NCBI GenBank assembly: GCA_030024065.1
Contig: JASEIE010000211.1
Coordinates: 1 to 7,106, forward strand
Origin: Thermodesulfobacteriota bacterium
Lineage (GTDB): Bacteria; Desulfobacterota; BSN033; UBA1163
DNA length: 7,106 nt
Direction: 5' to 3'
The notes beneath the pieces are model-generated. The model made no database searches, had not been told where the DNA came from, and saw only the letters and a list, made by a program, of their open reading frames with translations. The number at the start of each line of letters is the position of its first letter. Within the stretch, counting starts at the first letter, position 1. The translations under genes were made by a program, and so were the position numbers. This document shows positions 1-4,731 of this stretch, in pieces.

Positions 1-145
1 CACCCAATTTGGGATTGACGTCGCTACAGGGGCCCAAGGAAAAGTAAGGGATGTAGTTAAGGCTTATCTCAGGGGAGAAATTCAGGGAATCGTTGCTTGT
101 GAACACCATGGCCATGATCATGGATGTGAGGAGGAAAGACGATGA
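1..145 (+). CDS. NifX/NifB-type iron-molybdenum cofactor-binding family protein, C-terminal part only
   Basis: The reading frame is open from base 2 to a TGA at 143-145, giving the last 47 residues of a gene that starts outside the window. The segment GAQGKVRDVVKAYLRGEI has the form of the last helix of the dinitrogenase FeMo-cofactor biosynthesis (NifX/NifB-like) domain, and it lines up with SGGTIREVTEAFKAGKLQ in the next gene. After the domain comes a short tail with Cys and His in the pattern C-E-H-H-G-H-D-H-G-C, then an acidic/basic end. That tail could bind a metal such as Ni, Zn or Fe; this is inferred from composition only. The stop overlaps the start of the next gene (ATGA at 142-145) and its final codons double as that gene's ribosome binding site, so the two are translationally coupled. 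Family call fairly firm, function unknown. Confidence 0.7.
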   Translation, partial: TQFGIDVATGAQGKVRDVVKAYLRGEIQGIVACEHHGHDHGCEEERR

Positions 146-537
146 AAGTTGCTGTCAGCGCAACAGGGAAGGACCTCAATTGCCAGATCGATCCGAGGTT
201 TGGAAGATGTCAGTATTTTATCTTTATCGATCCTGAAACGATGGAATTCGAGGCCTTTGAGAATGAGGGATTGATGGCTTCAGGGGGCGCTGGAGTGCAG
301 GCAGCTCAGATGGTTGCCCAAAAAGGTGCGAATACCCTCATCACAGGGAATCTCGGACCAAATGCGGCATCAGCCCTTTCAGCATCAGGGATTAAAGTCC
401 ACTTGGTTTCTGGAGGGACGATAAGGGAAGTTACCGAAGCATTCAAGGCTGGAAAACTTCAGGAAGCAAGTGGAGCAACAGTTCCTCCTCACTTTGGGAT
501 GGGAGGAGGTCGAGGCATGGGCGGCCACAGAGGTTAA
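142..537 (+). CDS. NifX/NifB-family metallocluster-binding protein, stand-alone domain
   Basis: A 131-aa single-domain protein of the family that includes NifX, NifY and the C-terminal domain of NifB, whose studied members bind or carry iron-molybdenum cofactor precursors. Visible family marks are the first strand MKVAVSATGKDL, the DPRFGRC motif (residues 17-23, Cys23), the GAGVQAAQ segment (49-56), the ITGNLGPNA turn (67-75) and the VPPHFGM end (114-120). The C-terminus trails into a Gly/Arg/His tail (residues 121-131). Start at ATG 142 is supported by GAGGAGGAAA at 129-138 inside the preceding gene. No nitrogenase genes are visible, so a role in nitrogen fixation is not implied. Small NifX-like proteins of unknown function are common in anaerobes beside MinD-like ATPases and DUF5320-like proteins. 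Here the CODH genes downstream make a cluster carrier or assembly role a reasonable but unproven idea. Confidence 0.85.
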   Translation: MKVAVSATGKDLNCQIDPRFGRCQYFIFIDPETMEFEAFENEGLMASGGAGVQAAQMVAQKGANTLITGNLGPNAASALSASGIKVHLVSGGTIREVTEAFKAGKLQEASGATVPPHFGMGGGRGMGGHRG

Positions 538-540
538 AGA

Positions 541-614
541 ACGAATATTACGAATAGCTACGAATTATTCGAATAAAATCCTTTCGTTAAATTCGGTACC
601 ATTTGAATAATTCG
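541..614. repeat. CGAAT-iterated segment with a 14-bp stem-loop
   Basis: The gap after the NifX-like gene holds four close copies of CGAAT on the + strand (542-546, 551-555, 561-565, 570-574). The copies are 9-10 bp apart, close to one helical turn. The segment 561-574 pairs with 601-614 as a 14-bp stem with one G-U wobble around a 26-nt loop. There is no clear T-tract, so a classic Rho-independent terminator is not supported. It may be a dispersed palindromic repeat, an mRNA processing or stability element, or a binding site for a regulator. The bases were paired by eye; no folding energy was computed. Confidence 0.6.
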
Positions 615-624
615 CCTGTGAAAG

Positions 625-633
625 AAAGGAGGG
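625..633 (+). promoter_or_regulatory. Ribosome binding site that fixes the start at 640
   Basis: AAAGGAGGG directly abuts an ATG at 634 but sits 7 nt upstream of the ATG at 640 (counting from the end of GGAGG). The second ATG is therefore the likely start, giving a protein that begins MPYGMGP like its relatives. Confidence 0.7.
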
Positions 634-639
634 ATGATT

Positions 640-864
640 ATGCCTTACGGAATGGGACCTGCGGGATGGGGGTACCATCCCTATGGATTTGGCCGTGGTC
701 GGTGTTGGCATCCCGGGTGGTTTGGCGGACCGGTTCCACCATGGGGGCTTCCAACAAAGGAAGAAGAGATTCGGTTTCTCGATGAGGAAGCTAAATTCCT
801 TAAAGAAGAATTGGATCAGATCGAAAAAAGACTCGAAGAGTTGAAGCGCCAAAAACAAGATTAA
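640..864 (+). CDS. DUF5320-like small protein: Gly/aromatic-rich head and coiled-coil tail
   Basis: A 74-aa protein starting MPYGMGPAGWG. Residues 1-36 are rich in Gly, Pro, Trp and Tyr with one Cys (Cys22), and appear disordered or metal/surface-binding rather than an enzyme core. Residues 39-72 are highly charged with heptad-like Leu/Ile spacing (EEEIRFLDEEAKFLKEELDQ and onward), which predicts a coiled coil and probably self-association. Head plus coiled coil is the usual build of DUF5320-like proteins, often encoded beside NifX-like proteins in anaerobes; no biochemical function is established that I know of. The start at 640 rather than 634 is chosen from the Shine-Dalgarno spacing and the MP start shared with the two similar proteins here. 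The head lacks the DGTGP motif of the other two, so it is the most divergent of the three. Confidence 0.75.
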   Translation: MPYGMGPAGWGYHPYGFGRGRCWHPGWFGGPVPPWGLPTKEEEIRFLDEEAKFLKEELDQIEKRLEELKRQKQD

Positions 865-873
865 ATGTCCAAG

Positions 874-998
874 GTTTATTGGTAAAGGTTAGGAAGCCGG
901 TTTGGGTCAAGGTTGAAAGGTCAGGTGTAGTTTTGGGGACCAATTTCATAACCCATTCACTAAACTGGTATCTTCACCCTAACCCATTAACTATAAAC
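874..998. repeat. Long imperfect inverted repeat filling the gap between two small genes
   Basis: Nested complementary segments can be paired by eye across this whole gap: 874-879 with 993-998, 887-893 with 978-984, 894-896 with 972-974, 897-903 with 962-968 (one G-U), 911-914 with 950-953, 915-918 with 944-947, and 919-922 with 938-941. That is about 35 pairs broken by small loops around a 15-nt apex. It could be a structured RNA leader for the gene at 1023, or a decayed palindromic element (MITE-like). No homologous copy lies in the window to decide between these, and no folding energy was computed. Confidence 0.5.
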
Positions 999-1007
999 TT
1001 TTACAAA

Positions 1008-1017
1008 AAAGGAGGTG
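1008..1017 (+). promoter_or_regulatory. Strong Shine-Dalgarno for the gene at 1023
   Basis: AAAGGAGGTG matches the anti-Shine-Dalgarno almost perfectly, with 7 nt from the end of GGAGG to the ATG at 1023. This decides against the upstream in-frame TTG at 879, which would add 48 residues with no resemblance to the family. Confidence 0.85.
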
Positions 1018-1022
1018 TTCTT

Positions 1023-1337
1023 ATGCCAGGATTTGATGGAACAGGACCAATGGGTCAGGGTCCAATGACCGGTGGAGGAAGAGGTTTCTGCGCTATGCCA
1101 TACAGAGGCTATGGGGCTTACGGGTACGGAATGCGAACACCGTATTATCCACCTTATGGCGGATCTCCATTCTATGGTCGCCCCTTCTACGGCCCCGTCT
1201 TTGGGGCTGGCCGTGGCGGACTTCCATGGGGTGGAGGCCGTGGCAGAGTATTCGGTGGCGGGCGAGCCCTGAACCATGTCAGGTTCAGGACTGCCATGGA
1301 TCCTACGTGGTACATGGGGTTCCGTCGTGGGTGGTAA
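1023..1337 (+). CDS. DUF5320-like Gly/Tyr/Pro-rich small protein
   Basis: A 104-aa protein beginning MPGFDGTGPMGQGPMTGGGR with Cys23 in RGFC, the typical N-terminal signature of DUF5320-like proteins. Residues 26-80 are low-complexity, dominated by Gly, Tyr, Pro, Phe and Arg. Unlike the gene at 640 there is no charged coiled coil. The last 24 residues (RALNHVRFRT to RRGW) look unlike the family ends I know, and a +1 reading of the DNA gives GSGLPW near 1282-1299, close to the ATGLPGW-type end of some members. A frameshift or sequencing error near the 3' end is therefore possible but not shown. It ends with tandem stops TAATAA at 1335-1340. Function unknown; a role with the adjoining NifX-like and CODH genes is inferred from position only. 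Confidence 0.75.
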   Translation: MPGFDGTGPMGQGPMTGGGRGFCAMPYRGYGAYGYGMRTPYYPPYGGSPFYGRPFYGPVFGAGRGGLPWGGGRGRVFGGGRALNHVRFRTAMDPTWYMGFRRGW

Positions 1338-1344
1338 TAATGCA

Positions 1345-1424
1345 TGGGGGCCACGATGGAACTCGGGGGATCGACCCAAATTTATTTGAACATTTTCCCT
1401 GAGGGTTGATCCCCTTTGCCCCTA
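1345..1424 (+). terminator. Extended stem-loop in the cdhA leader region (terminator or attenuator candidate)
   Basis: GGGGATCGACCC (1366-1377) pairs with GGGTTGATCCCC (1403-1414), a 12-bp GC-rich stem with one G-U and a 25-nt loop. An outer stem, 1345-1351 with 1418-1424, can add about 7 pairs. Only three T follow the inner stem, so intrinsic termination would be weak. Its place after tandem stops and before a 160-nt leader to cdhA suits either the end of the upstream transcript or an element acting on cdhA expression. Confidence 0.45.
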
Positions 1425-1582
1425 ATTAATCGCGTTAGGCTCTCTCGGTGATAGGTCCTGAAAATCGAAAAAGAAAGAGGAACAAGTGCCATTCCCTTAT
1501 TTCTGACAGGCACGAAAATACTTATTCAAAGGTATCCTGAAATTTTTAGATTGCGAAAAGAGACATTCGAAGGGAGCGGAAG
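1425..1582 (+). promoter_or_regulatory. Leader region of cdhA; probable promoter zone, no clear hexamers
   Basis: This is the rest of the 245-nt gap before cdhA. It is A/T-rich and includes a small inverted repeat, GTGCC at 1486-1490 with GGCAC at 1509-1513. I found no convincing -35/-10 pair or -24/-12 sigma-54 pair. A good ribosome site, AAGGGAGCGG at 1570-1579, precedes the cdhA ATG at 1583. As the longest gap in the window and the one ahead of the CODH genes, it is the likeliest promoter location. Confidence 0.35.
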
Positions 1583-3889
1583 ATGACGGAAATAAAAGAG
1601 GTGACAAAAAAATTAGAGGAGATTCATCACAAAATAAAAGCGGAGATTCCTTGGGAGCCAATCGGACATACCCCTATGCCGGAAATCCCTGATCTCAGAA
1701 GCTGGGACATGAGTCTCCTCAAGACATATAAACCCTGGTATGCTCCTTTCTGTGACCTTTGTTGTTTCTGCACATATGGTAAATGCGATCTTACGGAAGA
1801 CCGGAGGGGAGCATGTGGGATCGATATTGCCACGCAACAGGCAAGGTTTGTACTTTTGGCCTGCCTTATGGGGTGTTCAGCCCATGCCTCCCACGCCGGG
1901 CACATTTTAGAACTCTTGATTGAGAAACACGGGAGGAACAAAAAGATAGATCTTGGTCCATCCATTGATCTTGAAGCGCCAAATATAAGAACCGTCCTTG
2001 GCCTGAAGCCTGAGACTTTGGGTGACCTTGAAGTGGCTATTGATTATGTCTACAAAGAGATCGCCCATCTGCTTGACTCCACTCATATGGGTCAGGAGGG
2101 GAGCTACCTGGATTATGAGTCAAAGGCTTTGCATGCAGGTATGCTTGATCATGTGGGTATGGAAGTGGCGGATATTGCCCAGATTGTAGGATTTAATTAT
2201 CCTACTTCCATTGCTAATACACCATTGGTAGATTTGGGATGGAATTCTGTGGATAAAACAAAGCCTATCATCCTTTTTGTTGGCCATAACCCTGCCACCT
2301 CAACAGTGGTCATTGATTACCTTCGTGAGAATAACCTCTATGATAAAGTTGAAGTTTGTGGGGTTTGTTGTACCGCTTTAGAAACTACCAGGTATTCAGA
2401 CCGGGCCAAGGTTATCGGTCCTTTTTCCCGTCAGCTCTTCTTCATAAGAAGTGGTATGGCGGATGTCATCATGACCGACGAACAGTGTATCCGAACCGAT
2501 ATACCACAAGAGGCAACGAAAGCTGGCTCAGCCCTCATTGCCGCCCTGGATAAGGCGATGTATGGGCTGGAAGATGCTACCAACATGAACACCGATGAGG
2601 TCGTGAAGAAGATGGTGGAGGAGAAGAAACACTTTGCCATCCTTGACCCGAAAAAGGCAGCTGAGGTGGCTACAAAGGTTGCCATGGCCATTGCACCTCA
2701 GAGAAGGAAGGAATGGTTAACAGAACAGGAGGCTACTGAGTTGGCAGAAACATGTTCTAACTGCGGCATCTGTGAGCAGGTATGCCCCAACCTCTTCTCT
2801 ATCGGAGATGGGATAGCCGCAGTTGCTAAGGGCAACTTTGACTTAATAAGGGAACAATTCAATTTATGCATAGGCTGTGGAAAATGTGAGGAGGAATGTC
2901 CACGTAATATTCCCATCTTTAAAATTATGCAGGTGGCAGCAAGCAAAGAAGTCTGGAAAGTTAGGGCAGGACGTGGTCCGGTCATGGATACTGAAATAAG
3001 AAATGTTGGGGCACCTATCGTCCTGGGAACAATACCGGGTGTTGTTGCCTTAGTCGGCTGCTCCAATTTCCCTGATATCAGGGACGTCGCTGAAATGGTG
3101 GATGAATTTGCCAGGAGAAGATACATCGTGGTTCTTACAGGTTGTTCCGCTATGGTTGCCGGCATGTGGAAGGATGACGAAGGGAAAACAGTATACGAGA
3201 AATACCCCCCTGATTTCAATGCTGGAGGAGTAGTCAATATCGGCTCCTGTGTTTCAAATAGCCACATCTCCGGCGCAGCAATCAAGATAGCCAATATTTT
3301 TGCTGCGTTGCCTTTGAGAGCAAATTATGAAGTTATGGCTGACTATGTCCTAAACCGAGTAGGAGCGGTCGGTATTGCATGGGGGGCCTATTCTCAGAAA
3401 GCAGCCTCCATTGCTACAGGCTTTAATAGGTTGGGGGTCCCAGTCATTCTTGGTCCCCACTCTTCCAAATATCGAAGGCTCTATCTCTCGAGGAAGGAAG
3501 AAGATGAGTGGAAAGTCATGGATGCGAGAAAGAGGCAAATTGTAGAGACAGGAGAACCCTCACCTGAGCATCTCGCCTATGTCTGTGAAACAAAAGAGAA
3601 GGCAATGGTGATGATCCCCAAACTGTGCATCCGGAAGAATGATACTCCTCAAGGAAGAGCGATCAAACTTAACCACTATATCTCCCTTTATAAGAAATAC
3701 ATGGGAGACGGTCTTCCAGATGACCTCCCTCTCTATGTGAGAAGAGATACCGATATTCCTCTTGTTTATAAAAAGGAGGTAAAGGCATATCTGACGGAGA
3801 CCGACTGGAGACCAAAAGAACCCGTCGGACTTCCTACTCTTATTGGAACATATCCTACTAAGGTCCCACTGGATTCGGTCATACGCTAA
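1583..3889 (+). CDS. cdhA: Acetyl-CoA decarbonylase/synthase CODH complex subunit alpha (archaeal-type Ni,Fe CO dehydrogenase)
   Basis: A 768-aa catalytic subunit that interconverts CO and CO2 at a Ni-Fe-S C-cluster; in methanogens it works with CdhB in the acetyl-CoA decarbonylase/synthase complex. Ligands visible: N-terminal B/D-cluster cysteines (Cys57, 60, 61, 63, 68, 78, in CDLCCFCTYGKC and GACG); C-cluster ligands His235 (VGHNP), Cys263 (VCC), Cys302 (EQC), Cys493 (VGCSN), Cys521 (TGCSA) and Cys556 (GSCVSN); and an inserted two-cluster ferredoxin domain, CSNCGICEQVCP (391-402) and CIGCGKCEEECP (429-440). That ferredoxin insert marks the archaeal type and is absent from bacterial CooS. 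Length is slightly below the roughly 800 aa I recall for methanogen CdhA. The N-terminus fits the family and the start has a good ribosome site. No broken motif seen, so it should be active. cdhB follows after 15 nt. The gene is probably of archaeal-lineage descent; transfer is inference. Confidence 0.96.
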   Translation: MTEIKEVTKKLEEIHHKIKAEIPWEPIGHTPMPEIPDLRSWDMSLLKTYKPWYAPFCDLCCFCTYGKCDLTEDRRGACGIDIATQQARFVLLACLMGCSAHASHAGHILELLIEKHGRNKKIDLGPSIDLEAPNIRTVLGLKPETLGDLEVAIDYVYKEIAHLLDSTHMGQEGSYLDYESKALHAGMLDHVGMEVADIAQIVGFNYPTSIANTPLVDLGWNSVDKTKPIILFVGHNPATSTVVIDYLRENNLYDKVEVCGVCCTALETTRYSDRAKVIGPFSRQLFFIRSGMADVIMTDEQCIRTDIPQEATKAGSALIAALDKAMYGLEDATNMNTDEVVKKMVEEKKHFAILDPKKAAEVATKVAMAIAPQRRKEWLTEQEATELAETCSNCGICEQVCPNLFSIGDGIAAVAKGNFDLIREQFNLCIGCGKCEEECPRNIPIFKIMQVAASKEVWKVRAGRGPVMDTEIRNVGAPIVLGTIPGVVALVGCSNFPDIRDVAEMVDEFARRRYIVVLTGCSAMVAGMWKDDEGKTVYEKYPPDFNAGGVVNIGSCVSNSHISGAAIKIANIFAALPLRANYEVMADYVLNRVGAVGIAWGAYSQKAASIATGFNRLGVPVILGPHSSKYRRLYLSRKEEDEWKVMDARKRQIVETGEPSPEHLAYVCETKEKAMVMIPKLCIRKNDTPQGRAIKLNHYISLYKKYMGDGLPDDLPLYVRRDTDIPLVYKKEVKAYLTETDWRPKEPVGLPTLIGTYPTKVPLDSVIR

Positions 3890-3904
3890 AAGGAGGAAAT
3901 TAGC

Positions 3905-4486
3905 ATGAGTCAGTTATCTCCATTAATGCCATACCATAGAGTCAATATCCTAACGGGAACAAGAACGGCAAGGTTAATCGAGGACCCAGTAGAATACGCC
4001 AAACAAATCACGAAGGCACAGCGACCCCTCCTTGTTCTTGGTCCGCGTTTATCTAAGTTAACGCTCGGTGGGAGATTGCTCCTCGAATATGCTCTGGACA
4101 TTGCGACGGCTAAAAATATTCCTACCTGCGCCACCGCTACGGTTAAATCAAAGATGGCAGAATTGGGGGTGAAACCAGACAGTGTCTACGACATTGTCGA
4201 GATCATCAATGCTTTGAAGGATCCGGACTGGAAGGGGGTGAGGAAGGAAGGGAACCATGATCTGGTGATGTTCTTCGGTTTCAGAACCGATCTTGGAAAT
4301 CAAGGACTCTCTGTTCTCAAGCATTTCGCTCCCCATCTGAAGACCATGACTTTGTGCAAGTATTATTATCCCCATGCTGATTTTTCCCTTCCCAATATTA
4401 GAAAAGATGAACAATGGAAGGCTTTCCTGGAACATTTGATAGATAGGTTAGGAACGAAAGGAGGTGATAAAAATGCCAAGGGGTGA
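3905..4486 (+). CDS. cdhB: Acetyl-CoA decarbonylase/synthase CODH complex subunit epsilon
   Basis: A 193-aa small subunit that pairs with CdhA in the alpha2-epsilon2 CODH component; its fold is a Rossmann-like domain and its exact role (FAD or electron transfer, or structural) is not settled. Family marks are the RPLLVLGP strand-loop (residues 40-47), the HDLVMFFGF segment (118-126) and the [11 protein letters not shown] motif near the end (154-164). No metal-cluster cysteine set is present, as expected. It starts at ATG 3905, 8 nt after AGGAGG (3891-3896), only 15 nt behind the cdhA stop, so the pair is co-transcribed in the order seen in methanogens. Its last codons overlap the next gene by 14 nt and contain that gene's Shine-Dalgarno. 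In methanogen clusters cdhC commonly follows; here it does not. Confidence 0.94.
   Translation: MSQLSPLMPYHRVNILTGTRTARLIEDPVEYAKQITKAQRPLLVLGPRLSKLTLGGRLLLEYALDIATAKNIPTCATATVKSKMAELGVKPDSVYDIVEIINALKDPDWKGVRKEGNHDLVMFFGFRTDLGNQGLSVLKHFAPHLKTMTLCKYYYPHADFSLPNIRKDEQWKAFLEHLIDRLGTKGGDKNAKG
4457..4466 (+). promoter_or_regulatory. Shine-Dalgarno inside the end of cdhB, fixing the start at 4473
   Basis: AAAGGAGGTG lies within the cdhB coding end, 8 nt (from the end of GGAGG) before ATG 4473. The in-frame GTG at 4464 is part of the Shine-Dalgarno itself and is rejected as a start. The arrangement indicates that translation of the small protein is coupled to that of cdhB. Confidence 0.8.
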
Positions 4487-4703
4487 TGGAACAGGTCCAC
4501 CCTGGGGAAGTGGCCCGGGAACAGGAAGAGGTGCAGGAATGGGTGGATCTCGTAAGGGAAGAATGGGTGGCTCCAGAGCAGGTGCAGGTCCGGCTGGAGA
4601 ATGTATGTGTCCAAAATGCGGAACGACTGCCCCTCATGAAGTCGGAACACCCTGTTACTTTATAAAATGCCCTAAATGCGGTTCACCGATGGTAAGAAGA
4701 TGA
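4473..4703 (+). CDS. Small Gly-rich protein with C-terminal zinc-ribbon-like domain, coupled to cdhB
   Basis: A 76-aa protein in two parts. Residues 1-40 start [20 protein letters not shown] and continue as Gly/Ser/Arg-rich low complexity, sharing the MPxxDGTGP opening with the gene at 1023. Residues 43-76 carry six Cys and a His: C44, C46, C49, H55, C61, C66, C69, in CMCPKCG and KCPKCGSPM. The CPKCG pair about 20 residues apart is the pattern of a zinc ribbon or rubredoxin-like knuckle, binding Zn or possibly Fe. Small proteins of this head-plus-ribbon design occur in anaerobes near NifX-like genes; I know of no proven function. It overlaps cdhB by 14 nt and ends 28 nt before cooS, so it is made together with both CODHs. 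An accessory role in cluster or nickel handling, or electron transfer, is plausible inference. Confidence 0.82.
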   Translation: MPRGDGTGPPWGSGPGTGRGAGMGGSRKGRMGGSRAGAGPAGECMCPKCGTTAPHEVGTPCYFIKCPKCGSPMVRR

Positions 4704-4731
4704 ATTAGCTTTCGGACGAAGGGAGACTCCA

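Noticed and set aside
603..785. 60-codon frame overlapping the gene at 640
   Set aside because: Alternative frame of the 640-864 gene with no family features.
879..1022. N-terminal extension of the gene at 1023 to a TTG at 879
   Set aside because: The added 48 residues do not resemble the family and the region is an imperfect palindrome; a near-perfect Shine-Dalgarno precedes ATG 1023.
1486..1530. Sigma-54 type promoter around the GGCAC/GTGCC bases before cdhA
   Set aside because: Neither strand shows the required GC element at the -12 position with correct spacing.
2698..3294. 198-codon open frame on the - strand inside cdhA
   Set aside because: Fully antisense to a coding region with conserved ferredoxin and C-cluster motifs; the translation has no recognisable domain and no ribosome site context.
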